Counted from the first letter of the stretch, positions 28,536 to 37,690 are shown. The stretch is 53,016 nucleotides of DNA from an uncultured SAR86 cluster bacterium (GCA_902515155.1 CABXTT010000005.1:1-53016), one strand, 5' to 3'. Numbers and translations are program-made. The notes: generated by a model not told the origin, from the letters alone.

Positions 28536-29770
28536 AAATAGATCAAATGAAAATAAAAGAGTGTCGAGCATGTAATAATCCAATTGAAGAGTTTATGACT
28601 TTTGGTCAAATGCCCATTGCTAATGATTTCATGAAAGAAAAAAAAGACAATGAATATTTCTTTGAAATGGCGCCAGCCTTTTGTAATAAATGTTTTACCT
28701 TTCAATTAGTAGAACAACCTGAGGCAGATATGATGTTTCATGAAGATTATGCATTTTTCTCACGACAGTCTAAATTTATGCAGATTCATTTTAAAGAATA
28801 TGCTAACTGGGTTTTGAGTAATTACTCTCAGGGAGATAATGATTTTATTGTTGAGCTTGGAAGTAATGATGGAATTATGCTTGAAAACTTTGCAAATAAA
28901 GGAATAAAACACTTGGGTGTTGAACCATCACAAAATGTTGCCATGGTTGCACAAGAGCATGGTGTAAATACTGAAGTTAGCTTTTTCGGGTACCAAACTT
29001 CCAAGCAAATAATTGAAAATTATGGAAATGCTAGCGCAATCCTAGCAGCTAATGTAATGTGCCATATACCTGATTTAAATGATATCGCTAAAGGTGCTTA
29101 TAATTTGTTAAATGAAAAAGGTGTTCTAATTTTTGAGGATCCATATCTTGGTGACATGCTTGAAAAAGTTTCTTATGATCAAATTTATGACGAGCATGTA
29201 TATATATTCTCTGCAATATCTGTACAAAATATTTTTGGTAGCCATGGATTTGAACTAATAAACTTGATGCCACAAACAACTCATGGAGGATCTATGAGGT
29301 ATGTCTTTGCAAAAAAAGGACAAAGAGATATTCAGCCAATCGTTAATGAAATTATTGAAAATGAAATTTCAAATGGTTTTGATAAAGAGTCTACATATAT
29401 AAAATTCAAAGAAAATTGCGAGCTTTCTAAAAAAAGATTCAGAGATATATTAATCAAGGCCAAAGATAGCAATAAAACTGTTGCTGGATATGGAGCTACA
29501 TCGAAAAGTACAACAATATTAAATTATTGCAATGTTGGGCCAGAATTAATTGATTTTATATCTGATACAACTCCAATAAAACAAAATACATTGACCCCAG
29601 GCAAACATATTCCAGTTTTATCATATGAATATTTTAAAGAGAATATACCTGATGTAATAATTTTATTTGCTTGGAATCACGCTAATGAAATTATTCAGAA
29701 AGAGAAAGATGAAATTGATAAAAATGTAGAATGGATAACACATCTTCCTTTTTTTGAGCTTAAATTGTGA
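28532..29770 (+). CDS. dTDP-sugar C-methyltransferase (NovU/TylC3/EvaC type)
   Basis: A 412-residue three-part methyltransferase. The N-terminal zinc domain has C11-R-A-C14 and C51-N-K-C54. The SAM-binding Rossmann fold has VELGSNDGIMLENF near residue 103 and EDPYLGDML near 198. The C-terminal domain has VAGYGATSKSTTILNYC near residue 318. This layout belongs to the C-methyltransferases that add a methyl group to a carbon of dTDP-keto-deoxysugars in antibiotic and O-antigen pathways. Flanking rmlA and fdtB-like genes point to a dTDP-sugar substrate, but which carbon is methylated cannot be read. Confidence 0.85.
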   Translation: MKIDQMKIKECRACNNPIEEFMTFGQMPIANDFMKEKKDNEYFFEMAPAFCNKCFTFQLVEQPEADMMFHEDYAFFSRQSKFMQIHFKEYANWVLSNYSQGDNDFIVELGSNDGIMLENFANKGIKHLGVEPSQNVAMVAQEHGVNTEVSFFGYQTSKQIIENYGNASAILAANVMCHIPDLNDIAKGAYNLLNEKGVLIFEDPYLGDMLEKVSYDQIYDEHVYIFSAISVQNIFGSHGFELINLMPQTTHGGSMRYVFAKKGQRDIQPIVNEIIENEISNGFDKESTYIKFKENCELSKKRFRDILIKAKDSNKTVAGYGATSKSTTILNYCNVGPELIDFISDTTPIKQNTLTPGKHIPVLSYEYFKENIPDVIILFAWNHANEIIQKEKDEIDKNVEWITHLPFFELKL

Positions 29771-30858
29771 TAATTTGTGCTAATCCAAAAGCTCAATATC
29801 TCTCTTACAAAGAAGAGATAGATTCTTCCATAGACAAAGTTTTAAATGGCTCCCAATACATTCTTGGAGAAGAAGTTGAATTATTTGAAGAATCTTTTGC
29901 AAATTATATAGGTGTTAATTCGGCTATAGGTGTTGCAAACGGAACAGACGCTATTGAAATTTCTCTCAAAGCAATGGGTATTGGTAACGGTGATAAAGTG
30001 ATTTCAGTATCGCATTCTGCAGTTGCAACAATAGCAGGAATTGAATCAACTGGCGCATCTGCAATAGTTGTTGATTTGGAGCCTGATTTTTTTACTTTAG
30101 ATAATGAATTACTTGAATCAGCTTATACTAATGATGTTAAAGCTGTAGTGGCTGTTCATATATATGGTCAATCCTCAGATATTTATAAAATAAAAGAATT
30201 TTGCAAATCAAAAGGAATTTATCTTATTGAAGATGTTGCACAAGCTCATGGAGCTTTAAACAATAATAAAAGACTTGGAAGTATTGGTGACGTAGGAACC
30301 TTTAGCTGTTATCCAACTAAAAATCTTGGCGCAATTGGAGATGGTGGAATAATAACTACAGATGATGAAAATCTACATAAAAAAATGAAAATGCTTAGGG
30401 AGTATGGATGGACTGAGAGAGTAAGCCAAATCAAAGGAAGAAATTCAAGGCTTGATGAGCTTCAAGCTTCGATCTTAAATGTAAAATTAAGATATCTTGA
30501 TAGAGACAATCAAAAGAGAAAGAATATAGCTGATATATATGATCAACTAAGTTTTGACGATTTTATAACACCGGCTAAAAGATCTGACTGCGATCATGTT
30601 TATCATCTATATGTTTGCAAGACTTCTAAGAGAGATGAGCTTATGAATTATTTAAATGAAAGAGACATTTTTCCAGGTATACATTATCCAGTTCCTATTC
30701 ATCTTCAACCTGCTTATAAAGACAATATAGCTATAGGTTCTGATATGCATGTTACAGAATCAATAGCTAATAACATCATTTCATTGCCAATGTACCCTGA
30801 ACTATCACTTGATGATGCAGAAAAAGTTTACAATGCAATTAAAAATTTTTTTAAATAA
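29767..30858 (+). CDS. fdtB: dTDP-3-oxo-6-deoxyhexose aminotransferase, FdtB-like
   Basis: A 363-residue DegT/DnrJ/EryC1/StrS PLP aminotransferase. It has ANGTDAIEISLKAMGIGNGD near residue 58, EDVAQAHGA near 155, the PLP lysine in SCYPTKNLGAIGDGGII near 180-196, and GRNSRLDELQA near 223. HYPVPIHLQPAY near residue 297 is typical of the FdtB/QdtB branch that aminates C3. A FdtA-like ketoisomerase two genes downstream supports dTDP-Fuc3N or dTDP-Qui3N chemistry. The start is GTG in an ATTGTGA overlap with the preceding stop. Confidence 0.85.
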   Translation: MIICANPKAQYLSYKEEIDSSIDKVLNGSQYILGEEVELFEESFANYIGVNSAIGVANGTDAIEISLKAMGIGNGDKVISVSHSAVATIAGIESTGASAIVVDLEPDFFTLDNELLESAYTNDVKAVVAVHIYGQSSDIYKIKEFCKSKGIYLIEDVAQAHGALNNNKRLGSIGDVGTFSCYPTKNLGAIGDGGIITTDDENLHKKMKMLREYGWTERVSQIKGRNSRLDELQASILNVKLRYLDRDNQKRKNIADIYDQLSFDDFITPAKRSDCDHVYHLYVCKTSKRDELMNYLNERDIFPGIHYPVPIHLQPAYKDNIAIGSDMHVTESIANNIISLPMYPELSLDDAEKVYNAIKNFFK

Positions 30859-30860
30859 TA

Positions 30861-31415
30861 ATGCAAGTCGTAGATAATTTTCTTGATAAAGTTTTTATCT
30901 ATAATCTCAAAAAATTTGAGGATGATAGAGGTTTTTTTATTGAAAAATATCATAAGCAAAGGTATTCAGAATTTGGTATAGATTCAACATTTGTTCAAGA
31001 CAGTCAATCAAGATCAATTAAAAATGTTTTAAGAGGGCTACATTTCACAATAAATAATCCACAGGCACAGATGATGACTGTTTCTAGGGGTAAAGTATTT
31101 GATGTAGTTGTAGATGTAAGACCTAAGTCTAAAACTTTCGGCAATTATAAAAGTTTCATTTTATCTGATGAAGGACCACAACAGATTTTTATGCCTCATG
31201 GTTTTGCGCATGGGTTTTGCGTTTTGTCAGAATATGCAGATTTGATTTATAAAGCTACAAAACTTTATGATCCTAATGATGAATTTGGTATTAAATGGAA
31301 TGATCCTGACATAAATATAAATTGGCCAATAGATAAACCAATTATATCTGACAGAGATTTAGAGCATCCCTCATTAGAGGAATATAAAATTTTTGCAGAG
31401 AAAAATGAAACTTAA
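30861..31415 (+). CDS. RmlC-like dTDP-4-keto-6-deoxysugar epimerase
   Basis: A 184-residue RmlC-family cupin. It has DDRGFFIEKY near residue 21, VLRGLHF with the catalytic base His61 (usual motif RGLHYQ), GKVFDVVVDVRPKSKTFGNY near 84 and MPHGFAHGF near 115. The family epimerises C3 and/or C5 of dTDP-4-keto-6-deoxyglucose. No RmlD reductase is next to it, so dTDP-L-rhamnose is not the clear endpoint; it may instead act on a methylated or amino intermediate as EvaD-type enzymes do. Confidence 0.88.
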   Translation: MQVVDNFLDKVFIYNLKKFEDDRGFFIEKYHKQRYSEFGIDSTFVQDSQSRSIKNVLRGLHFTINNPQAQMMTVSRGKVFDVVVDVRPKSKTFGNYKSFILSDEGPQQIFMPHGFAHGFCVLSEYADLIYKATKLYDPNDEFGIKWNDPDININWPIDKPIISDRDLEHPSLEEYKIFAEKNET

Positions 31416-31809
31416 TTTTATAAATGACGTAATACATATCCCCTTACAAAGAATTACAGATGATAGGGGTTTAATGACAGTAGTCTCTAAAAAAGATGTG
31501 CCTATTAAAATCGTAAGAGTTTTTACCATTTCTGCTAAAAATGCTGAAAGAGGTTTTCATGCTCATAAAAAATGTAATCAATTTATAGTATGCGTTGAAG
31601 GTTCTTTAAAACTAATAGTAGATGACACTCATTCAAAAAAAGAAATTAAATTAGATACATCAAGTGATGGAGTTCTTATCCCAAACGGCATTTGGTCATA
31701 TCAAACTTATTTAAATTCACAAACTTTAATTAATGTTTATTGCGACAGAGCTTATGAAGAGGACGACTACATAAGAAATTATGATGACTACAAAAAATAT
31801 AGATTATGA
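31405..31809 (+). CDS. fdtA: dTDP-6-deoxy-hex-4-ulose 3,4-ketoisomerase, FdtA/QdtA-like
   Basis: A 134-residue WxcM-family cupin. RGFHAHKKCNQFIVCVEGSL near residue 46-65 carries the HxH pair of the FdtA active site, and VLIPNGIWSYQTYL near 88 is the family WxSY-type segment. It shifts the keto group of dTDP-4-keto-6-deoxyglucose from C4 to C3, making the substrate for the FdtB-like aminotransferase. ATG 31405 is chosen over an upstream TTG; it overlaps the preceding gene by 11 bp. FdtA and QdtA differ in C4 configuration and cannot be separated here. Confidence 0.85.
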   Translation: MKLNFINDVIHIPLQRITDDRGLMTVVSKKDVPIKIVRVFTISAKNAERGFHAHKKCNQFIVCVEGSLKLIVDDTHSKKEIKLDTSSDGVLIPNGIWSYQTYLNSQTLINVYCDRAYEEDDYIRNYDDYKKYRL

Positions 31810-31818
31810 GAAGTCTTT

Positions 31819-31846
31819 TTGATTGAGAATTATCTTGTTGTAAAAT
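31819..31846 (+). promoter_or_regulatory. Possible internal promoter
   Basis: TTGATT (31819-31824), 16-bp spacer, TAAAAT (31841-31846), in a 61-bp gap before the SDR at 31871. It may begin a separate transcription unit of decorating enzymes. Confidence 0.4.
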
Positions 31847-31870
31847 AAACACCAAAATACATTTATACAT

Positions 31871-32797
31871 ATGAAAATATTAATTACAGGAGCGCTTGGT
31901 CATATTGGATCTTCTCTAATAAGAGAACTCCCTTATATGCTTAAAAATATAGATAACGTCACTCTTTTAGATAACTTATCAAGCCAACGTTACCCATCTT
32001 TATTTAATTTACCAAATCATAAATATACATTTATTCAAGATGACATAAGAAATACTGATATGGATAAAATTTTAGTTGATATCGATTATGTTATTCATCT
32101 GGCTGCAATCACAGATGCAGCTGGCAGTTTTAGTAATGCTGAAGAGGTAGAACGTAACAATTATGAATGTACAAAAGTTATAGCAAATGCGTGTTTAAAA
32201 CACAATGTTAAGTTAATTACATTATCTTCAACCAGTGTTTACGGAACACAGGATGAAGTTGTTAGTGAAGATTGCTCATTAGATGACTTAAATCCTCAAA
32301 GTCCATATGCGAAAACAAAATTGCTTGAAGAAGAGCTGGTTATTGAGATGTGCAATAGAGGACTAAATGCAGTTATTTGCAGATTTGGAACTATATTTGG
32401 TGACTCTATTGGGATGAGATTTCATACGGCCGTAAATAAATTTTGTTGGCAAGCTATTCATCGAATACCACTTACAGTATGGTCGTCAGCATATGAACAA
32501 AAAAGACCATACCTTGATCTTAAAGATGCTACCAATTCTTTCAAACACCTGATTGAAAAAGATTTATTTGATGGTGAGATTTATAATGTTTTAACTGATA
32601 ACTTTACTGTAAAAAATGTGATAGATGAGATTGAAAAAAATATTCCAGATTTAAAAATTGAATATGTTGATAATAAAATTATGAATCAATTGTCATATGA
32701 TGTTTCAAATAATAAGTTTATCAATACCGGATTTCAATTTAAAGGCAGTTTGCAAAAGAGTATTAAAGAAACAATAGAACTTTTTACATACAGATAA
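31871..32797 (+). CDS. NAD-dependent epimerase/dehydratase (SDR)
   Basis: A 308-residue extended SDR. The cofactor motif is ILITGALGHIGSSLI at residues 3-17, followed by DNLSSQRYPSLF near 36, IHLAAITDAAGSF near 75, and the catalytic STSVYG near 116 and YAKTK near 144. An intact Ser-Tyr-Lys set suggests an active sugar-nucleotide epimerase or reductase. It first appears after a possible promoter and is immediately followed by a glycosyltransferase. Substrate unknown. Confidence 0.85.
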   Translation: MKILITGALGHIGSSLIRELPYMLKNIDNVTLLDNLSSQRYPSLFNLPNHKYTFIQDDIRNTDMDKILVDIDYVIHLAAITDAAGSFSNAEEVERNNYECTKVIANACLKHNVKLITLSSTSVYGTQDEVVSEDCSLDDLNPQSPYAKTKLLEEELVIEMCNRGLNAVICRFGTIFGDSIGMRFHTAVNKFCWQAIHRIPLTVWSSAYEQKRPYLDLKDATNSFKHLIEKDLFDGEIYNVLTDNFTVKNVIDEIEKNIPDLKIEYVDNKIMNQLSYDVSNNKFINTGFQFKGSLQKSIKETIELFTYR

Positions 32798-33877
32798 ATG
32801 CATAAGCTTTCAATTTTATTGTGCCTAAAAGGCAGAAAAAAATTTACCAAAAGATGGCTTGATTGGATGGTTGAAGAAAAATGTCCATTTCAAATTGTTA
32901 TTGCTGATGGTGATGCAGATAAATCTTATACAAAAAATCTGATTAATGATCAAAGGTACAAAGACCTTGAGATTGTATATCAAGAACATCCAGAAGACAC
33001 TGACATTCAAGCCTTTGTAAAAAAGTTTAATAATTCTCTTAACTCAATTGATGCAGAGTATGTTATCTGCGCAGATAATGATGACTTTATAATAGTAGAA
33101 AATTTACAGAAAGCACTAAACTATTTTATTGATAATTCAAAAGCAATTGATACATTGGCATTAAGTCATTATAGATTTTCTATAAATAATGACTCTAATG
33201 ACATTAATGACAAGATTTATAACAAAAATGGAACAATAACCTTTCAAGAATTAAAGCCTTTTGATTATTCCTCTTTTTCGAAGTTAAGCACTTTTAAAAG
33301 ACTTAAAAAATCTATTAAAGAGTTTCCAAGTGACTATTTTTTTTATTCTATTCATAAAACAATTAACTTTAAAAAAAATATTAATGTTACATGCACATAT
33401 CCGATTGAGTATATGTTTTTTTGGGAAAGGCACCTTACCTATTCAATAGGTATAATCGGAAATATCTACTCTGATTCTTCATTGACGCCTTTTGTAGCGA
33501 GACAAGAGGGGACTAGCGTCTCAGCATCGGCACTTGTTCAAAAAGAAAAACTCATAAATATTAGATTTACGAATCGTTGGAAGAATCAATATCCAAATTT
33601 CGTAAGAGGAGTTTATAGTATTTATAGTGAATCAAAGAGCACTAGTTATAAAGATTTTTATTTAAACTTTAATTCTTATTATCATTATGATATTTGCAAA
33701 AGATTGATTTATGGATTAATTGGAACAATTACATCCAAATCTCCTTATTTATATAATTTTTTATCCAATATTCTTATGAAAATATCAAATAAATCTAGAC
33801 AAGACTTAAATGATCCTAATATTAAAGAGGAAAATATCCATATTAAAAGATTAATTAATTTTTTAGAAAGATCTTGA
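32798..33877 (+). CDS. Glycosyltransferase-like protein, GT-A fold
   Basis: A 359-residue protein with a GT2-like N-terminus: LSILLCLKGRKKFTKRWLDW, a short IADGD strand near residue 36, and YVICADNDDFI near 85, which fits the DxD region of GT-A enzymes. A further DSSLTPF-VARQEGTS segment lies near 225. It resembles the TIGR00180 group of putative glycosyltransferases. It starts directly after the stop of the SDR. Donor and acceptor are unknown. The gene is very AT-rich (for example 13 G+C in 33721-33780). Confidence 0.7.
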   Translation: MHKLSILLCLKGRKKFTKRWLDWMVEEKCPFQIVIADGDADKSYTKNLINDQRYKDLEIVYQEHPEDTDIQAFVKKFNNSLNSIDAEYVICADNDDFIIVENLQKALNYFIDNSKAIDTLALSHYRFSINNDSNDINDKIYNKNGTITFQELKPFDYSSFSKLSTFKRLKKSIKEFPSDYFFYSIHKTINFKKNINVTCTYPIEYMFFWERHLTYSIGIIGNIYSDSSLTPFVARQEGTSVSASALVQKEKLINIRFTNRWKNQYPNFVRGVYSIYSESKSTSYKDFYLNFNSYYHYDICKRLIYGLIGTITSKSPYLYNFLSNILMKISNKSRQDLNDPNIKEENIHIKRLINFLERS

Positions 33878-33913
33878 TCCTGATATGTTAGAATTCTAGA
33901 AAAGATTAGCAAG

Positions 33914-34621
33914 ATGCTGGATATAACAAATAAAAAATTAGTTTTTGAATATGATACAGATCAATTTGATTTTGTATCAATGTTTTCAAATGTACTTAAT
34001 CTTAAAGAAGCATCTATTGATAATTTGCATGAAAATATTGACAGCTCTTTTCTTCCTAAATCCGAAATATCCGTTGATAATGATCAAAGTCAAGATATAT
34101 ATTCAATACTATACAAAATTGATAAAGGCTATAATCTATCTGAAAGTCATATAAATAATAGAGGAAAGTTTCTTACTAAATTTGACGATTTTGTAACATT
34201 TCTTGCCAAAACAGTATTTAAAGAAAATTTAGTTTATCAAAATAGACCTACATTGAGAGTGGCTTTTCCAGGTAATAAAGCTGTTGGAGATTGGCATAGA
34301 GACAGGGAGTATAATCATCCTTTAGAAGAAATAAATATATGGGTTCCCATAACAAAAGCTAACAATACAAACACAATATGGATTGAAAGTGAATTTGACA
34401 AGGAAGACTACGCACCTATGAATATTGATTTTGGAGAGCTTTTAATATTTGACTCAGGACTAAAGCATGGGAACGTATTGAATCAAGAATCCAAAACAAG
34501 AATAAGTTTTGATTTTAGAGTAATACCTGCATCAGTATATAAGGAACCAGATTCATCATCTAGTTATTCTCAAGGTATTGAATTCAAGGTAGGCGATTAT
34601 TACTCAAAGACTTCTTTATAA
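33914..34621 (+). CDS. StrG-like Fe(II)/2-oxoglutarate dioxygenase
   Basis: A 235-residue protein with a plausible double-stranded beta-helix dioxygenase site: H128-R-D130 in GDWHRDREYNHP, a distal H185 in SGLKHGN, and R196 in TRISFDFRV as the 2-oxoglutarate binder. The INIWVPITKANNTN stretch between them is typical of phytanoyl-CoA-type hydroxylases. Proteins of the StrG type occur in streptomycin and O-antigen loci. Likely role: oxidation of a sugar or a sugar substituent. Function is inferred from motifs only. Confidence 0.68.
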   Translation: MLDITNKKLVFEYDTDQFDFVSMFSNVLNLKEASIDNLHENIDSSFLPKSEISVDNDQSQDIYSILYKIDKGYNLSESHINNRGKFLTKFDDFVTFLAKTVFKENLVYQNRPTLRVAFPGNKAVGDWHRDREYNHPLEEINIWVPITKANNTNTIWIESEFDKEDYAPMNIDFGELLIFDSGLKHGNVLNQESKTRISFDFRVIPASVYKEPDSSSSYSQGIEFKVGDYYSKTSL

Positions 34622-34624
34622 AAT

Positions 34625-35593
34625 ATGACCGATTCTGGTAACTTATGGGAATTAAATAAGTCTATTGAGGTAGATTCTTCAAAGCTACAATTCAATATTG
34701 ACACCTTTCGTTCAATTGGGGGTTTTAATGCCAAACTGGCATCTTGGGATCCAAAAGAATATTCATCAAGATATTACAAATCACTTCTTTATGAATTTTC
34801 AAAAGATGTTGATAAAAAAATACGTAAAAGCGAATATTTCGATGGAGACAAGAATTTAAAGGGCAGAGGATTGAATTTCTTTTTAAATAAAATTCAAAAC
34901 AGAGATCTTGGCTCTCCAACTTGTATTCAGTTCATAGATAATCATGTTGATATAGATTATATTTTGAGTTGCGATGAGTTAAATTTTATTTTTCCAGAAC
35001 TTCAAAAGTCTAAGGTGATTTTAGAAATAGGCGCCGGCTTCGGAAGGTTGCCTCATTCAATATTAGAAAACTTTGATGAAGTAGAAAAATACTACATAGT
35101 TGATTTAGACTGGATGTTAGAATTATCATCAAAATTTCTTAAGCATGTTTTGTCAAAAGAAGATTTCTACAAAATTCAATTTGTAGAATCTTCAAATTAT
35201 AAAAATTTATTATTTGATGCATTGAATGCAAATAGTCATGAAATCGATCTTTCGATAAATATTGATTCTTTTCAAGAGATGCCAACAAAAGTCGCATTAG
35301 ATTATTTAGATTTTATAGGAAATAATTCTGAAAAATTTTACTCAAAAAATGCAATTTGTAAATATCATCCCTCTGTTGTAGATTTGCAATTAAAGGATGA
35401 TTCTCAATATAAGTCAGCCTTAGAGATGGGGTTATGTAAAGACTCAATAGATATTTATAATTCAAAAGAGTTAAAAAAACAACAAAGCAAATACTTACAA
35501 CAATATTGCCCAAAAGACTTTAAACTCAAAAAAGATGAACAGTGTTTTGGTCAGTTTTTGTATTATCAATCTGCTCTCTTTGAAAAAATATAA
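34625..35593 (+). CDS. Putative sugar O-methyltransferase
   Basis: A 322-residue class I SAM methyltransferase. Motif I VILEIGAGFGRLPHSIL lies near residue 134, followed by YIVDLDWMLELSSKFL near 158 and DLSINIDSFQEMP near 210. The layout, with a long N-terminal lead and the NIDSFQEM motif, matches the putative sugar O-methyltransferases found in polysaccharide loci. It follows the StrG-like gene after 3 bp, suggesting joint decoration of one sugar. Confidence 0.75.
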   Translation: MTDSGNLWELNKSIEVDSSKLQFNIDTFRSIGGFNAKLASWDPKEYSSRYYKSLLYEFSKDVDKKIRKSEYFDGDKNLKGRGLNFFLNKIQNRDLGSPTCIQFIDNHVDIDYILSCDELNFIFPELQKSKVILEIGAGFGRLPHSILENFDEVEKYYIVDLDWMLELSSKFLKHVLSKEDFYKIQFVESSNYKNLLFDALNANSHEIDLSINIDSFQEMPTKVALDYLDFIGNNSEKFYSKNAICKYHPSVVDLQLKDDSQYKSALEMGLCKDSIDIYNSKELKKQQSKYLQQYCPKDFKLKKDEQCFGQFLYYQSALFEKI

Positions 35594-35606
35594 AGATATA
35601 TAGTCA

Positions 35607-36542
35607 ATGATAACTGATGATTCTAAAGTATTAATTCTTGGCTCATCAGGTCAAATAGGACAAGAATTACTCTGCCAGTTAAAAAAATTTAACTGTAGAA
35701 TTACTTGTGTAAACAGATCATTAAAATCAAAATCAAATAATAATTATTTTGACATACAATTAGATATAAGTGATAAGTGCAATAAAAAACTAGAAGAAGT
35801 CATTAGAGATAATGATTATATATTTCATTTAGCTGGAGATACTTCAGTAATGGCAGATCCTGATAAAGAAATTGATTATTTAGAAAAATGGATATCTCCC
35901 TTACATAATATCCTCAATTTAATAACTAACACAAATAAGGTTTTAATTTTTGCAAGTTCAGTAAGTGTTTATGGAGTAAATCCACAATTTCCAGTTAATG
36001 AGCATACTGTTGAAGATCCGTTAACCTCTTACGATACAGCAAAAACTTGCTGCGATAATTTAATTCGCTATTACAGAAATTACCATGACGTAAATTGCAC
36101 ATCACTGAGATTTTCAAATGTTTATGGCCCTGAAACCTCAGTTGGAAATGACTCAAGGAGAGTAATTAACAAAATATTAAATCTTATCCATAAAAATAAG
36201 GAGATAAGTATCGTGTCAGACGGAGAATATAAAAGAAACTACATACATGTTTATGATGCAGCATCAATGCTTATTCAAGGTGCAGACAATATTTCGAAAA
36301 CATCTCCTGTTTTGATTGCATGCTCAAAAGAAAATTACTCTTTTAAAGAAATAATAATTTGCCTAGCTAAAAACTATGAAAATGTTTTCAACAAAAAAAT
36401 AGAGATCAAGCTTGGTCTTGAAAAAAAATTTATAACGGATACTAGAAGTTTTGATGGTCAACCATCAAAAATATTTCAAGTTGGATTTAAGTATAAATAT
36501 ACTCTAGATGAAGGCTTTAAAGAGTTAGTAAAATCAATTTGA
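35607..36542 (+). CDS. NAD-dependent epimerase/dehydratase (SDR)
   Basis: A 311-residue extended SDR. It has VLILGSSGQIGQELLCQL near residue 8, FHLAGDTSVMADP near 73, SSVSVYG near 115 and the catalytic YDTAK near 144, then RFSNVYGP near 170. The Asp-rich N-terminus and LGSSGQIG motif make it a distinct paralogue of the SDR at 31871. Probably a sugar-nucleotide reductase or epimerase; substrate unknown. wzy begins 5 bp on. Confidence 0.83.
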   Translation: MITDDSKVLILGSSGQIGQELLCQLKKFNCRITCVNRSLKSKSNNNYFDIQLDISDKCNKKLEEVIRDNDYIFHLAGDTSVMADPDKEIDYLEKWISPLHNILNLITNTNKVLIFASSVSVYGVNPQFPVNEHTVEDPLTSYDTAKTCCDNLIRYYRNYHDVNCTSLRFSNVYGPETSVGNDSRRVINKILNLIHKNKEISIVSDGEYKRNYIHVYDAASMLIQGADNISKTSPVLIACSKENYSFKEIIICLAKNYENVFNKKIEIKLGLEKKFITDTRSFDGQPSKIFQVGFKYKYTLDEGFKELVKSI

Positions 36543-36547
36543 AAATT

Positions 36548-37673
36548 ATGCAGAATATAAACCCAATATATATTAACTTAAAGCTATTTCTATTTCCCCT
36601 AGCTTTTTTGCCATTTTTGTGGGATTACTACATTTTTGGAATAAAGATATTTGATACTTTCGTTTTTTTTTTTAGCAATATTTTGTTTAATCTTTTTAAG
36701 AATTAATGATTTAAAAAAAGATTTATCTAGAGTATATATTTTCCTTTTGTTTTTCGTTTTTTTTACTATTGTCGGCTTAATAAATTATGGAGATATAAAG
36801 GGATTCGTAGGGCTATCTCTCGGAATTATATACTTTTATCTTACTACACTATTTTTTAAAAAAGATGATGTTGATAAATACAGTTTTTACATTCTTGTAA
36901 TACTGTTAATGACATTTACTTTACAATTTCTTTCTACATTAATTTTTGGTGAGCCAATCAATTATCATGCTTTTATTGGTGAATCGCCGAGGCTTCAGAA
37001 TGCTGTGGGTTACAGAACTGCAGGATTATTTTTAGAACCTACAAGTTATTGTGCAATGATGTTTATGATCATTTCACTAAGATTTTTATTAAACTCTTAT
37101 TCAAAATACGAATTGATTGGAATATTATCAATTCCTTTTTCTTTTTCGTTATATGGAATATTTTTATTCTTTGTACTTTCAGGTTTTTGGTTTTTAAAAA
37201 TGTTAAAGATGAGACCTATTTTATACATTTCTATTTTTTTTCTAACCTCATTGATATTTGCATTATTTTTTTGGCAATTAATATTAGATGAGGGATCTCA
37301 ATTATTTAAGATAGTAAACAGATTAAGCACAATTTCAAATGATGCTTCAACATTGTCAAGATTTTCACTACAAAATGATTTATCATTTTTTTCATTAATG
37401 TTTGGTAGCGGCTTGTCTACTGAGGGGGGCGGCAGATATGGCAATTATGGACTTGGATATCTAATATCAGGAATTGGAATTATTGGATTAATTATGTTGG
37501 TATTTATGTCAATCAATCTTTATAGAAAGAGAATATTTTTTGTTTTTTCAATACTATTTGTAATTTTATTGAGCAGTTATTATTGGACTTTTTTAGTTTT
37601 TTGGATGTGGCTATCTTGGATATATATAGTACTGCGGCCTTCTAGAGATGAAACAAGACACAAATTTGTTTGA
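36548..37673 (+). CDS. wzy: O-antigen polymerase Wzy, frame interrupted at an 11-T tract
   Basis: A multi-pass membrane protein with about ten hydrophobic segments and a large loop containing TAGLFLEPTSYCAMM and LFGSGLSTEGGGRYGNYGLG, the pattern of Wzy/O-antigen ligase-like polymerases. The frame from ATG 36548 encodes a first membrane helix (LFLFPLAFLPFLWDYYIFG) and reads into an 11-T tract at 36663-36673, then stops at a TAA soon after. The rest of the protein is in the next frame, whose only own start would be a TTG at 36651. One T fewer would join the two parts into a 374-residue protein with a continuous second helix. It is either a sequence error, a switchable (phase-variable) gene, or rescued by polymerase slippage. 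Confidence 0.75.
36663..36673 (+). repeat. 11-T homopolymer at the wzy frame break
   Basis: Eleven consecutive T residues within the second membrane helix of wzy. Ten T would restore the frame. It is the longest homopolymer noticed in the window. Confidence 0.9.
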
Positions 37674-37690
37674 ATTTAAAATATTAAGTC

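Noticed and set aside
33945-34154. 69-codon plus-strand ORF inside the StrG-like gene
   Set aside because: Isoleucine-rich translation typical of an alternate frame in AT-rich DNA; fully inside a better gene.
37049-37291. 80-codon ORF inside wzy
   Set aside because: Phe/Ile-rich alternate-frame product within the membrane-protein gene.
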